Source: Achatina immaculata
Taxonomy: Eukaryota > Mollusca > Gastropoda > Stylommatophora > Achatinidae
Assembly (NCBI GenBank): GCA_009760885.1
Contig: CM019703.1
Span: 8,630,459 to 8,694,458, forward strand
Direction of reading: 5' to 3'
Length of the DNA stretch: 64,000 nt
The position numbers and the translations under genes are program-made. Within the stretch, counting starts at the first letter, position 1; each line of letters starts with the position of its first letter. Of this stretch, positions 43,110 through 54,944 are shown piece after piece. The notes beneath the pieces were generated by a model that was not told the DNA's origin, made no database searches, and saw nothing but the letters and a program-made list of their open reading frames with translations.

Positions 43110-43580
43110 ACCTTTCTTTAAAAGCGTCGAACTCTTTCTCACTTTCTTTAGAAGCGCCGAATCTTTCTACCCTTTCTACCACTCTCTGAAAGCGCTGCCT
43201 ACTTTCTAACTTTCTTTAGAAGCTCTTCCCACTTTCTAACCTTCTTTAAAACCGCTGCCAACTTTCTAACTGTCTTTAAAAGCTCTTCCCACTTTCTAAC
43301 TTACTTTAAAAGCGCTGCCCACTTTCTAACTTTCTTTAAAAGCGTTGCTCATTTTCTAAATTTCTTTAAAATCACCACATTTTTTTCTAACTCTTTAAAA
43401 GAACAGCACCTTGTCTACCTTTCTTTAAAAGCGTTGCTTATTTTCTAGCTTTCTTGAAAAAAAAACGGCCAAGCAATTGTGCCTGGCATGAAAGTCAGAA
43501 AAGATTCTTAAAAAAGCGTCGCATACTTTCCAACTTTCTTTAAAAATGTCACACATTTTCTCTTACCATATGTGGCAACT
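43110..43580. repeat. About 30-bp minisatellite, roughly 15 copies
   Basis: Units contain 'actttctaactttctttaaa' plus 'agcgctgccc'. Copies are diverged, with several indels and A-runs. Confidence 0.85.
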
Positions 43581-43754
43581 GAATCTAACAGTATTGCCTA
43601 CATTTACCTACACTAACTGTACTACTCGGAGATCAGCAGGTATATTTCTGTGATATCTATAAGTGTATAATGAAGCAATTGAACAAGGTAATCAATGGCT
43701 ATGGAATTATCTTTCCGGCAATAAGATACCTCTGTCTGGCGCATTATCTTTCAG

Positions 43755-44065
43755 GAAGGCAATGCGGACGAAGACGGTGTCCGATTGTGCAATCAGTGAT
43801 CCACAGCTGATATACTAGCGTTAGGGTTATGGTTAGCTGGCCAAGACCCTGTCTCATCTCTCCGTTGGTATTCCCAGTAACAGGTCTAGCCTGGTTAACG
43901 GGGAAGGGACCGCCATAGTCCCCATGGTGGTGGAGTCTATTAAAGAAGCACTATTTTTTTAGCTGCACTCAGGGGCTGAAAAAAAATAGCTGCCTTAATC
44001 CGCTCCCACGCCGATACGATGCTGTGCCTCAATATCTTCATAGCGTCGATGTTTCATGGAGACAG
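43755..44065. repeat. Interspersed repeat family F, copy 4
   Basis: One of the most complete copies: 'atccacagctgatatactag', 'ggccaagaccctgtctcatc', 'ccatagtccccatggtggtg', 'ctgcactcaggggctg', 'cgctcccacgccgatacgat' and 'ctcaatatcttcatagcgtc'. Confidence 0.8.
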
Positions 44066-45465
44066 AAGGCAATCCACCTACTATACAACATATAAGAAGC
44101 TATGCTCAAGAAAATGATACTGTCACGAAATGCTATCTGTGACAATCCGAAATAGTACTTGATATGGCTAAGATAAGATTTAGAATAGAATAGGATACAC
44201 AATATGCTTATCACGATATTCGACTCTTAATCAACTCTGTAAATAGAACAAACTTGCCAACTGCGGCAGCAAAATGACGAGAGAAACCATAAAAGCGACT
44301 GATAACAATAAAAAAAAGAGTAATGAAAAGCCTACAGATGTTTCAGTTTATCAGAATAAATACTGTCCTGAAATTTCACTGCCTGCCAATCTAGATTAAA
44401 ATTAGCTGCATCTGTTTTCCCGTTTGTGTTGGCAAGAATGATAACAAGGAGAGGGTTGTCAACTTTGATTAAACAAAATAAACCAGTACGCCTATTGGCC
44501 TATTAGTTATCATTGTTGATAAACATGTACGTGGCATTTCTACGTAACTTACACAAACATAAATGTCACGGCACGAGCAAAAATTACCATACCGATTACA
44601 TCCAGGCAAACCAGTGCTCTTCGCAGCACGGCAAAGTGAGTGCACTAGAATTATAATCACTCGAACGGCCCTCGTTCCGCAGCTGACAGAGTCCGCTACA
44701 AAAACTGGTAATTGTGATCAATCATACGAGCAGCAGCGGGTTCCAATACCGGCACACGGGGGCCTTGTTTTAGCACTCAGGGCGCGGCTCTATGTTTAAC
44801 CCCGGGGGCGGGGACCCGGCGTGGTCCCAGGTCGGAGCCGAGCCGGGCAAACAGTGACAGCTGCAAAGTACACAACTCTGTGTCCGGCGCTTGTATCCTG
44901 GGCGTATACAGCGGCCCCCCCCCTCCCCCAACATCAAGAGACGACTTCTTTCTTCTCTCTCTCTCTCCCTTCCTCTCTCACACTCACACACACATACATT
45001 TCCGACTAACCCTAGTTACAACAGAAAAGCTGAAATCAGAACTAGGGCAGTAAGACGTAGTTTCACAGAACCTCTTCCTTCCTCCTTATAATCTACGTTC
45101 TTCGTGACAATCCTTTAAAACCTAAATCAGCGACCTGGGGAAAAAAAAAGGTGATAAAAGCTTATTCAGAAGCCGAAAAACAACGTTGAAATTTAACGTC
45201 TTCCTTATAATATACACACAGATTTTGAAAGTTTTGACATAGATCTGCGGTTTTGCTGGATAAATTCTTTCACGACTGATATTACCAAATGTAGTTTAGT
45301 ATAACTGGACAAAATAACATTTGTGACGCGGTGTGCAGTCTCCTCGCGCCTGCATCTTCTGTCTTTAGTTTTGGCTCTCGTTCCCTCTTCAAATGACGGC
45401 GCGCCTTTCTACTGAACTACCCTCCATATAAGTCTTTGAAAACGTTCTTCCCGGACACTGCAGCT
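44066..45465. other. No recognisable gene
   Basis: About 1.4 kb without recognised features, apart from a C-run at about 44915-44923 and a (CT)n/(CACA)n stretch at 44950-44998. Confidence 0.5.
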
Positions 45466-45781
45466 CATAGGCTGGCAACCTACAGCCCATGGCTTAAAAC
45501 AGGCCCATCACACAGAAACCTTCCGGCCCGCAGGTTAAATCATACACATTTATACGACGACCATCGCCCGGATTCAGTTCAGCCTATTGCAAAATCTTGA
45601 GACTTTCCTGCAACAAGCCATCAAGCCCCACGCTAAACGCCATGCCCTTATGTAACAAACAATATTCGTAACTTTTATTAACACTAGCTTCATTTATCAG
45701 CCCCACTGATGAATGTGGCCCGCCGTTTACTTACAGATACGGCACCCGAAGCCATGTCAGGAAGAAGGCTGCTGACCTCTG
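45466..45781. mobile_element. hAT-like MITE (316 bp)
   Basis: Left end CATAGGCTGGCAACCTACAG; right end, opposite strand, CAGAGGTCAGCAGCCTTCTT. Eight-base flanks (ctgcagct at 45458-45465, tggcaact at 45782-45789) agree at 5 of 8 positions. Internal 'ggcccgc' blocks are usual in such elements. Old copy. Confidence 0.5.
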
Positions 45782-46164
45782 TGGCAACTGACGGGAAAAC
45801 TCTCTCATGGATTACTCCTGTATCTCAGCCTGGTCTACCAAGTGGCCTCCTTCCCAATTAACAACCAAGAATAATTCAACACACAAAATCATCAATCTTC
45901 CCGTCTGAAAACTCCTTCGGCTGAGCAGGAAACAATGGGCTACGGTGCAGCCAAAACGCCTAAGAAGCTGACGTTTCCAAGGACGCAGTCCAAGGTATTC
46001 CTGATGATTTACTGAGATTTCACAAGTCCTCTTTAAATACCCGGAACGCCACCACCGTCCACGTGTTATTTTTAGCCGAACTCCTGTATTAATACAGTAG
46101 TATTAAAAATGTACCAAAGAGTATGTAGGAAACTTTGGTGGTTAACCTTATTATGTTTTTGGAA
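45782..46164. other. No recognisable gene
   Basis: Unique-looking sequence between the hAT-like MITE and the 45-bp array. Confidence 0.45.
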
Positions 46165-47112
46165 AATGGTGGTACAGAAGGATGACTAACGACTATATAA
46201 TTCCCAACACAGAGGAAAACAGAGGGAAGGCTAACGACTATATAATTTCCAACAAAGAGGAAAACAGAGGGAAGGCTAACGACTATATAATTCCCAACAA
46301 AGAGGAAAACAGAGGGAAGACTAATGACTATATAATTCTCAACAAAGATGAAAACAGAGGGAAGGCTAACGACTATATAATTCTCAACAAAGATGAAAAC
46401 AAAGGGAAGGCTAACGACTATATAATTCCCAACAAAGATGAAAACAGAGGGAAGGCTAACGATTATGTAATCTCCAATGAAGAGATGAACTGAGGAAAGG
46501 CTAACGACTATATAATTCCCAACAAAGAGAAAAACAGAGGGAAGGCTAACGACTATATAATTCCCAACAATGAGGAAAACAGAGGGAAGGCTAACGACTA
46601 TATAATTCCCAACAAAGAGGAAAACAGAGGGATGGCTAACGACTATATAATTCCCAACAATGAGGAAAACAGAGGGAAGGCTAACGACTATATAATTCCC
46701 AACAATGAGGAAAACAGAGGGATGGCTAACGACTATATAATTCCAACAAAGAGGAAAACAGATGACATGCTAACGACTATATAATCCCAACAAAGAGGAA
46801 AACAGATGACATGCTAACGACTATATAATCCCAACAAAGAGGAAAACAGATGACATGCTAACGACTACATAATCCCAACAAAGAGGGAAACAGAGGAAAG
46901 GCTAGCGACTACATAATCCCAACAAAGAGGGACACAGAGGAAATGCTAGCGACTACATAATCCCCAATAAAGAGGGGAACAGAGGAAAAGCTAGCGACTA
47001 TATAATCCCCAACAAAGAGGGAAACAGAGGAAAGGCTAGCGACTACATAATCCCAAATAAAGAGGGGAACAGATGGAAGGCTAATGACTATATAATCCCC
47101 AACAAAGAGAGG
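46165..47112. repeat. 45-bp minisatellite, about 21 copies
   Basis: The unit is 'aaggctaacgactatataat' plus 'tcccaacaaagaggaaaaca' plus 'gaggg'. Copies near 46740-46870 are 44 bp. Each unit contains a TATATAA box-like core. In the 45-bp part the repeated ANDYIIPNKEENRGK frame stays open for about 100 codons, by periodicity only. Confidence 0.95.
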
Positions 47113-47661
47113 TAGCATTTGCTTCTATTATTTTTCTTTAGAACTCAAAACATATATGAGATTAACGAGTTTCTGTCATACAAAATATGGTATAAATTTT
47201 AATAGGCGAAACATTACATGTAATGGCGAGTCAAAAAGATACCGCATATTTAATGACGCAACCAATGAAAAATGTATGAAAATACTCGAAGGCGAGCATA
47301 GTTTTCAATGGTCATGACCCGTGATTTGCGGTTACATTTTATTTCATTTTCATATATACTTACATTTAGTAAGGAAAAAAAAAGAAGAAAGCTATAATGA
47401 GCAGGCCTCATAAACATTTATTTAGAGAAAACCACTTAAAATAGGTACGTTCCATAAGTTAGTACAAAGCTACAGTGGACTTTTTATGAAGTACAAACCA
47501 CCATCACGAGACTGCTACTTCCTGCTGGTAGTGTGTAATGATAGAGGAAGGAACCCAAAGAAATCACGACTGTTCGGGCCGGTTTCAGCCTCGGCTGATG
47601 CTCAGGGGAGTGGTGACGTATGTGTTATAGGGGACAACATTTCAATACTCACGCTGAATGA
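47113..47661. other. No recognisable gene
   Basis: AT-rich, unique-looking sequence to the right of the 45-bp array. Confidence 0.5.
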
Positions 47662-48065
47662 GGTAGCGGTCTAGGACCCATAGCGCCCTGATTGTGTCAG
47701 GAATGGCGAGCCGACCAAGACCCTGTGCTACCTCCTAAAGGTAAAGGTAAAGGTAAAATTCCCGTTTCCATGCTATTATTGCATACTGGGGAATACGGTG
47801 TTAGGCCCCTAATTTCCATGATCTTCGGCACATGAAAGTGTGATGTGGTCAGTATCACGCCTGGCCGCTTTACTTTTCCAGATTTCTCTGGTACCAATTT
47901 TTAGAGGCTAAGGTCAACCCCGGGGCCTTTTTCGGTCTTGTACCAGAAAAAAATCCACTACTGGGACTGAACCAGGCACCACCGGATTAGTAAACCGAGC
48001 GCCTAACCACTCAGCTAATCAGGCAGCCTAGCGAACCTGGAAAACAGCGATCTGGCTAAGAGAAA
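47662..48065. repeat. Interspersed repeat family F, copy 5, split by a SINE
   Basis: Family F blocks (for example 'ccgaccaagaccctgtgcta') run up to about 47735. The probable continuation ('ctagcgaacctggaaaacag' then 'cgatc') resumes at about 48029, beyond the SINE. So the SINE appears to have landed in this copy. Confidence 0.55.
47736..48027 (-). mobile_element. tRNA-derived SINE (minus strand)
   Basis: The minus strand starts 'gcctgattagctgagtggtt', with a good A box (TAGCTGAGTGG), and has a degenerate B box (GGTTCAGTCCC, near 47970). The body shares 'gaggctaaggtc' and 'ccccggggcc' (plus sense) with the SINE at 30262. The 3' tail on minus is (TTTACC)n, seen on plus as 'aaaggtaaaggtaaaggtaa'. 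Confidence 0.8.
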
Positions 48066-48427
48066 AGATGGCAATAAGAGGGGTAGCCGGTCCTGGAAAT
48101 ACGACAAGCTGAAGCCGGACATGTCAGGACCTTGCAAGCCGCTCAATGGCGACACAACGCAACCAACGTTCTTTCTGAGGACGAACGCTAAAGATGACGA
48201 CGATGATAGTGCCATTATCGTGGCCAGCGAACAAAAGACCTTGCTCCATAATTCTGCCCCAGCTCCAAGTAGAAGACTCCATGCCTTCCTTTAGCCCAGA
48301 TCAAAGACGAGCAACGACATGCATTCCCCGGTTGCAGTAGAGAAAGCTGATAAGTTTGCTTCGTTAGCTCCACATGTGCCTCAAAACAAGCGCAAAGCGT
48401 CATCCGGCGGAGTAGAACACGACAGAG
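48066..48427. other. No recognisable gene
   Basis: Unique-looking sequence between a split family F copy and a hAT-like element. Confidence 0.45.
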
Positions 48428-48937
48428 CAGCCTTTCTCAACCTTACTGCCCACGGGGCCCTATGTTAATCCCCGCCAACCCTGCATTCAAATATTTACCG
48501 CCAATCTTTTTTTTGTTTGTTTTATACGCCACCCTCCTCTCTTGGTCCCAACTATAAATGTTATTCTCCCCCCCCCCCCCCAAAAAAAAAAACATCATAA
48601 AATATACGAATTCTAATAAAGTCAACAGCCTAAATAGGGGGAAAAAGTGTTTCTCCTTTTAGTTTATCCAGTGGAGACCACCGCTGCCGAAAAGAATAAT
48701 AATAAATGCGAAATGATAATCAGGTATGGCTTGCGCTATATGGCATGTGTAAGAATAGGGTCCCCTCCCCCCTCATTTGTGTAAAACTAACAATGACTTT
48801 TCTTAATCAACCTGTCTTGGACAAGGAACAAAAGCCCTAGGGGTTCCTTCGAGAAGTGCCCTTGGATGGATTTTTCAGTCACGATCTCTGACGGAACTCC
48901 TGCAGATCCGTCGCGGGACCTGGGTTGAGAAACCCTG
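48428..48937. mobile_element. hAT-like non-autonomous element (510 bp)
   Basis: Left end CAGCCTTTCTCAACCTTACT; right end, opposite strand, CAGGGTTTCTCAACCCAGGT. Eight-base flanks (cgacagag at 48420-48427, ccacatag at 48938-48945) agree at 6 of 8. The interior is non-coding and has a C13A11 run near 48570. Confidence 0.65.
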
Positions 48938-50264
48938 CCACATAGACAGCTACGAAGGTGGGGTGGGGGGTGCAGAAGGTCAAGGATACGAATACAATCG
49001 GTTCTGGTAATGCCTCAGATTAGCAAAAGTTCTGAGGGCGTGTCCCTGCATAAACTCGTACACCCAGTCACGCGTGTACACGGCTACACTCAGACTTGTA
49101 CGCATTAATTAGGCGGCTGTGACAGTCTGGTCCGTGGACAGTCTGTAACGAATCCGTCAAATTAATGAAGAATGCACGAAACCTGTCATAACTGTGACAT
49201 TATAATTAAAATAGTTTTAAATGTCGTATCTGGGCGGTGGCAGTTGAATAGGTCTAAAAAAAAAGGGTTCGAATCTTTTATAACCCATCTCTGATCTCAC
49301 TGCGTCATGAGTATATACTTAGCAAGGGTGCTAACCTTTGCAGGAAACCGCTATGTTGTATCCTACCAACAACAACAACAACAACAACAAAAGACGTAAA
49401 CACAGTAAAGTGAAATTCCTAAGGGGAAGCTGATTTATTTTGTTATTTCCTCGCCTACAAAATTTGTTGATAAAACTAAAAAAAAAAAAAATATATGTCC
49501 GTCCTTTTTAACCACCATTTTTTTTAAAACTACTGTTGATTCAGTACGTTTCTGAACAGCATGCCCAAATATGGTAATGGAAACTTACATCCGGGTATTA
49601 GCATGCGCAACGAGACACTCTATATGAGACGGAACTAGCACATTGTTTATATATATTATATAAAAGAAATGGCCGTTAAATGGCGACGTTTTATCTTATG
49701 TATGTGAATTTGGATATAAAAATGTCAACACAAAAGCTAAAAAAAAACAAAACAATATTAACAACTGTGCGTACCTATAAACATGCGAAAAAGGTGGGGG
49801 GTTGGGAGGAGGGGTGTTCCGGGTAGTGCACCACTCTGGAGCCCGCAAAGTTTTCCTTATTCTAAGGTTCTAAGGGTGCGCCCCGAGATGCTGGGGGGGG
49901 GGGGGCGTAATGTATGATAACAAATAAGCGGGGGGGGGTGGGGAGGAGGGGGGATTTTTTGCACCTGCCCACAAAACTTCTCCCTGAGGCCGTGTCTATT
50001 AGAATTTAATTATGTCTCTGAAATATTACATCGCAAAACATGTCACTTTCCTTCACTTTATGTAATGCCGCTTTCGCGAAGCGTGGCAGTTTGTGAAGTT
50101 TAATACTAGGGGTGTTGTCTGGCACGCAATCATGTCTGACCTCAATACACTGCCCTTTGACCCCCATTCATTTCTGCCTCTTGTTACGTCCGTTATGGTG
50201 TAATGTGCTCTCGCAGCTGCCTGATTTGGTCTAATTCTAGTCTAGAGTCCAAATTATTTCAATG
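48938..50264. other. No recognisable gene; G-runs
   Basis: About 1.3 kb without recognised features. G-rich runs occur at about 48959-48971, 49795-49815, 49892-49905 and 49931-49953, and an (AAC)n at about 49369-49391. Confidence 0.5.
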
Positions 50265-50455
50265 ACTGCCATTTACTTCTTGACTGTCCACATTTTTCAT
50301 GACTGTCCATGTATCTCACGATTGTCCGCGTATCTCTTTGACTGTCCACGTATTTCATGACTGTCCACGTATTTCATGACTGCCCACGTATTTCATGACT
50401 GCCCACGTATTTCATGACTGCCCACGTATTTCATGACTGCCCATGTATTTCGTGC
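50265..50455. repeat. 19-bp minisatellite, about 9 copies
   Basis: The unit is 'cacgtatttcatgactgcc'. Early copies read 'gactgtcca' and later ones 'gactgccca'. Confidence 0.9.
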
Positions 50456-50729
50456 ACCGAATTTATTTCGGACTTCTTCGAGTCTTAACTGTGGGTCTTT
50501 TTTTCACAGCATTTCAGAGGGCCGCCTTAAAGCACTGAATGTAATGGACCTCCCCATCCATTAATTCAGGGAATGGAAATGTTACACTGGGCAATATCTG
50601 AATCGTGAGGCCCTGGGTAAACTATTCAGCGCTTCCATGCGTTAAGATGGTAATGCTGCTTTTCATGATTTTCTTTTTTGTTCCCGAAGTTCTTTTGCCT
50701 GGGCTGAGGTCTGGCACCAGTAGAATGTG
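50456..50729. other. No recognisable gene
   Basis: Short stretch between an array and a (GTAT)n/(TA)n microsatellite. A 115-codon frame starting at 50605 crosses the microsatellite and is judged spurious. Confidence 0.45.
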
Positions 50730-50777
50730 TTATATGTATGTATGTATGTATATATATATATATGTATGTATGTATAT

Positions 50778-50819
<42 letters not shown>
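50730..50819. repeat. (GTAT)n/(TA)n microsatellite
   Basis: Tetranucleotide and dinucleotide runs next to the 3' end of a minus-strand SINE, so it may be that element's tail. Confidence 0.9.
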
Positions 50820-50822
<3 letters not shown>

Positions 50823-50834
50823 AATTGCTATATT

Positions 50835-51006
50835 TTCCTCGACCTATCACTGGAGAGCGATGTGGTCAGTCATCATCATCCCTGACCTCCAGAAGAAGCA
50901 GGTCCCTCGTCTGTACTGCTGGGTGAATGGGGGCGTCTCCAGCTGGACCTGAAGCACGAACCTCGCCACGAGAGGAGGGCAAAGTCACCACTGCACCACT
51001 GAAAAG
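50835..51006 (-). mobile_element. tRNA-derived SINE, diverged
   Basis: The minus strand reads 'agtggtgcagtggtgacttt' at its head, which is A-box-like. A degenerate B box 'gcttcaggtcc' (near 50946) follows at tRNA spacing. The body shares 'gcgatgtggtcagt' with the 47736 SINE ('gtgatgtggtcagt'). Boundaries are approximate. Confidence 0.55.
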
Positions 51007-51067
51007 CCCAAATTTTGGATCAAGCGTGGGATTATATCAGCCTCCGTACTATTGCCAAGCAGATCTC

Positions 51068-51495
51068 CAGATGTTTATGTTTAATCTAATCTACGTGCCA
51101 TGCCGCGTGGCGTAGGCGATCATTTCTCTCCACATTTCCCTGTCTTTTGCGCTGATTATGAGATCCGCCGGTGACTTCCTTCCTAGGCAGACTAACAGCC
51201 CATCCAGTAGCTTCTCTCTCTGTCTTTCTCTGTCTCTTCTTCCTTCAGCTTTTCCAGTTGCCACAGTGTGTTCCAACTTTCCTCTTCTCGGGAAATGTCC
51301 TATCACTCTCGCTTGTCTGACTCTGATCTTTGCTATAATTTGCTTTTTAACTCCAGCCTCTCTAAAGACTTATTCATTGGTTTTCTTGGCTGTCCATGAT
51401 ATCTTCAACATCCTTCTTATAAACCACATTTCCATGGCTTCCATTTCTCGTTGTATTCTCTTATTCATAGACCATGCTTCACATCTATAAAAAAA
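51068..51495 (-). pseudogene. LINE family D, C-terminal reverse-transcriptase end
   Basis: On the minus strand from 51495: 'RCEAWSMNKRIQREMEAME', 'RRMLKISWTAKKTN', one in-frame stop (TAA), 'VFREAGVKKQIIAKIRVRQA', 'VIGHFPRRGKLEHTVATGK', 'KDREMWREMIAYATRHGT' and the final stop at about 51091. These are the usual post-RT segments of an RTE-like LINE. Apart from the single stop, the frame is kept over about 135 codons. The 5' boundary is blurred by an A-run at 51490-51501. The end plan is shared with LINE C at 29083. Confidence 0.8.
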
Positions 51496-52186
51496 AAAAA
51501 TTGGCTCGCTGTTAATTACTCGGAATCTTGTTTCCATTCATATGAATCTGTTGCACAAGATGTGTCTCATTGTCTGGAATGCTGACTTGGTGTTTATGTA
51601 CGATAATGTATATTAAAAATAAATGTACGCTTTAAATATGCCGCGGTATAACAGTGTTGTTCTAGGCTACTCGTGTGTCACAGCTTAATCACGCTTGTAT
51701 CAGTACACTTTTAGCGAAGGGTGGGTGGGCTTAATGTTACGCACTGTGGTCATGTGATCGAGAACTGAAGAGGAGTTCAGCTATTGCAGGGATTTTTGGT
51801 AAGGGGAGAAGACAGATGACGGAACTAGAATGTAGACGTATGTTTTTGAAGGAAAAGTTGTGCTCGCTGTCAGAATGTGAAGAATGATAAATTAAACACG
51901 GATCCTCCTTCATTAGCCCTCATAAATTATGTCATCCACGTCTGCAGATGTCGCTCCTGACGTCGTAGAATCAAACAAATCAAAATACCTGTCCATGTGA
52001 TGTAACAGCGTGCTGTGGTGGTTGTAATCGTATCACTACATCCGCCCACATGGTCACCGCCGCGGTCTGGTACAGGTAGCCCAGACTAATGCAAGGAGAA
52101 ACAGTGAAGTTCATGTCTACACTGGCTTACACAAATCTTAATATAACCACACTTGAAATAACACTGTTACAGATCATGGTTTAGGG
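51496..52186. other. No recognisable gene
   Basis: Unique-looking sequence. The first 60 bp may be a further, unreadable part of LINE D. Confidence 0.45.
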
Positions 52187-52374
52187 CAGTGGTTCCCAAA
52201 CTTCTTCCGCTTGCGAACCCCTAGGAAGTTTATTTTCTTAAACTGCGCCCTTTCATATCAGCAAAATTGTTTATTATATCTGTTTTCCGCCATTATCCAA
52301 CTTCTTCTCGAGTACCCTTAAACGTACTCCCGTGTACTCCCAGGGGTCCGCGTACCCCAGGATGAGAACCACTG
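52187..52374. mobile_element. hAT MITE (188 bp) with target duplication
   Basis: Left end CAGTGGTTCCCAAACTTCTT; right end, opposite strand, CAGTGGTTCTCATCCTGGGG. The flanks gtttaggg (52179-52186) and gtttgggg (52375-52382) agree at 7 of 8 bases, an 8-bp duplication as expected for hAT. Non-coding. Confidence 0.85.
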
Positions 52375-52999
52375 GTTTGGGGTACTGGATTTAAAGCAAA
52401 CAGAAAAAGTATACTAGTCTGTATAAACGAATTTCAACAGGACAATTAAATACAGTCTTTAAAAAATGCGTGCTATTCACGATTATGAGCTACAACCACG
52501 GTCTGAAGGGAGACAGAAACTTTATATAATGTGGCAAAGTTTTGTTCACTGACAGTCAAAGAAACTCCCTTGTGCTTGAACAGCCTCTGACGACATTTAA
52601 AATCTACAATGATATTTATATCCTCTGTGTCAAGAACTGGCCTTGTTAAGGAACTTCATGTGTGGGGAGGAAGGGGGGGGGGGAAAGAAGGAAGATGAAT
52701 AAACACACATCATCGGATTCAATAAAATTCCTTTTTTTCCCGCAAGAACCAGCAAGATTTGACCTACTGATGGAGAAACCACGGAAGCGATGGACCGAAA
52801 TTCATTCCGTTCCTGTTCTCTCCCTCACCCCCACCCCCACCCTATAACCCCCACCCCTACTCCAATCCTCTCCAGACGTTTGCTCAAATTTTAAAAAAGC
52901 CACGATGATATTTATACCTATCGCTTCATGTACCTGCCTTGTGAGGAGACTAATGAGCAAACCAAGCAACAGCAGCGTTGCCTGTCGCCGGTACCTAAG
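52375..52999. other. No recognisable gene
   Basis: Unique-looking sequence with a G9 run (52674-52682) and C-rich runs near 52830-52860. Confidence 0.5.
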
Positions 53000-53400
53000 G
53001 GATAAACATATAAACATGGTAGAAACCATACAATATACTATCAACATATAAACATGCCAGAAACTATACAATGAACTATCAACATGACAGAAACTATGAG
53101 ATTAAATTATCAACATGGCAGAAACTATAGATTTAACTATGAACTAACAGAAACTATACGATTAACTAACAAAATGACAGAAACTATACGATTAATTATC
53201 AACATAACAGAATCTATATGATCAACATGACAGAAACTATATGGTGAACTATCGACACAACAGAAACTATATAATGAACTGTAAACATGACAGAAACTAT
53301 ATGGTTAACTATCAACACGACAGAAATTATACAGTGAACAAACAGCATGACAGAAACTATGAATAACTATCAACATGACAGAAACCATAAGAGAATCCAC
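53000..53400. repeat. About 30-bp minisatellite, roughly 13 copies
   Basis: Units contain 'catgacagaaactatacgat' plus 'taactatcaa', with variable spacing. Scattered copies continue past the microsatellite to about 53610. Confidence 0.85.
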
Positions 53401-53404
53401 CAAG

Positions 53405-53450
<46 letters not shown>

Positions 53451-53460
53451 GGTGCGTGCA

Positions 53461-53506
<46 letters not shown>
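53405..53506. repeat. (TA)n, (GT)n and (GA)n compound microsatellite
   Basis: (TA)n at about 53407-53445, (GT)n at about 53460-53475, (GA)n at about 53476-53504. It interrupts the 30-bp array. Confidence 0.95.
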
Positions 53507-53508
<2 letters not shown>

Positions 53509-53942
53509 CCTTTCCTGATGACAGAAATTACATGAAGACCTATCAACAGAATTTAACTGAAGACTTGATGAAACAGAAACTACATGAAGACCTATCACGA
53601 TGACAGAAGCCAGGTCGTACATAAAGACTTGACCTACAGGTAGGAAGAGAAACATAAGTAAACACACAAAAGTATTATTTGACAAATTTTCGGATATCCC
53701 TTATGTATTATGACCTATCATAATCTGTAACATATGCCGGAAAATCTGTTAATGAACTGCACACGGCGCACATGTGGCAACATTTGGTTTTAAATGTTTT
53801 CGAAATTGTTCTTGAGCGACTGCTTTCAACTTTTCTTCGGAGATGCATGACAATCAACTTCTACCGGCATGACACCTTTTTATTATAAATCTGTTTCACG
53901 TATCCATGCCTCTCTCTCTCTCTTTTAAATGATTCATCTTCT

Positions 53943-54660
53943 TATATCTTATATCCTTCCCGTGCCGTTAAACGTCACACAGGAATCGCAAGGTAGTTCG
54001 CCAATTTTTCCTGTCTTCGGCGAGTCTTTCAACCTCACCAAGGGTAAAATGCCTGTTAATTTGGTCTCTCTTAACAATGTCCTCTTTAGAGTTTCACGCA
54101 GTCTGCCACTTTTTCTTCGGCCTGTTGTGTTCCACTTGATAGCTTGTTTTGGGATTCTCTGATCGTTTCTTCTCATCAAGTGACCAACATATGTCCATCT
54201 CCTTTTCCTGATCACCCATGAGACTGGTTGTTGTTCAGTCATTTGTCTTATCTCTGCATTGTTCTTGAATTAGTTCCACTTGATGCCGAGTATTTTCCTT
54301 AGGCATTTGTTTTCAAAAGAGTCTAATTTCTTGTCTATATCGTTAGTTGTTTTCCAGCTTTCGCATGCATAAATGAGGGTGGATATTACATGTGAACTGA
54401 ATAGTCTTAACTTGGTTTTTGTGCTTATAACTTTTGAATGCCATATGTTCTCAAGGTTCTTGGAGATCGATGCTGCTTTTGCAATCCTAACTTTCTTTCT
54501 AGTGTCACCATCCTGGTCTATGTATGCAAATTGATTGACTTCTTCAGTATCTGTCCCTTCTACGTGTATTTTTCCATTTTTGATTAATGGAATGTTCATT
54601 ATTTTTTTGTTTTGTCCTTGTTAATTTTAAGTCGTATTTTGCTAGCCAGTGAAGACGGGC
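53943..54660 (-). pseudogene. LINE family B, reverse-transcriptase thumb and C-terminal part
   Basis: The minus strand from about 54660 reads: 'LASKIRLKINKDKTK', a stop, 'VEGTDTEEVNQFAYID', 'KTKLRLFSSHVISTLIYACE', 'SFENKCLRKILGIKWN', a stop (just below 54270), 'AEIRQMTEQQPVSWVIRKRR', 'TTGRRKSGRLRETLKRTLL'. These are typical of RTE/CR1-like LINEs. At least two stops and one later frame change (near 54040) disable it. The 3' end ('cacgggaaggatataagata') is the same as that of the copy at 56133-56540. Confidence 0.85.
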
Positions 54661-54839
54661 TATCTGTTTTTTCAAGCAATAACACTGGTGCAATGGACAG
54701 ACAATATGAAGTGTTATTATTAGCTGGACATTCACTGTAACCAGCCGTTGCTGTGGACGCGTCACTGAAAATCCATAGAGCACAATGCTGTATGGTCAGC
54801 CTTCGAAAAAACATAAACAAAGCACTTTAAACGGGAGAG
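54661..54839. other. No recognisable gene
   Basis: Possibly further 5' LINE B sequence, but I cannot read RT motifs in it. Confidence 0.35.
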
Positions 54840-54935
54840 AAAGAAAAATATCAAGAGAATTAGCTGGGAATTGAACCACGAACTCCCGTAGGGACTAGCA
54901 ACCGTCTAGCCACGACGGTGAAACATTAATCGACT
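54840..54935 (-). mobile_element. tRNA-derived SINE head
   Basis: The minus strand contains a TGGCTAGACGG A-box-like motif and a perfect B box GGTTCAATTCC (near 54875-54885), with tRNA spacing. No 3' acceptor complement is visible, so this is a SINE head or tRNA pseudogene and not a functional tRNA. A body of about 40 bp remains. Confidence 0.5.
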
Positions 54936-54944
54936 CTTGCCATC

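Noticed and set aside
44563..45091. Overlapping short frames around a GC-richer segment
   Set aside because: No start context, domain or splice-supported structure that I can defend; GC content alone is not evidence for an exon.
54840..54935. Possible tRNA gene on the minus strand
   Set aside because: A and B boxes are present, but no matching acceptor stem is visible, and the sequence continues as in a SINE. Called a SINE head.
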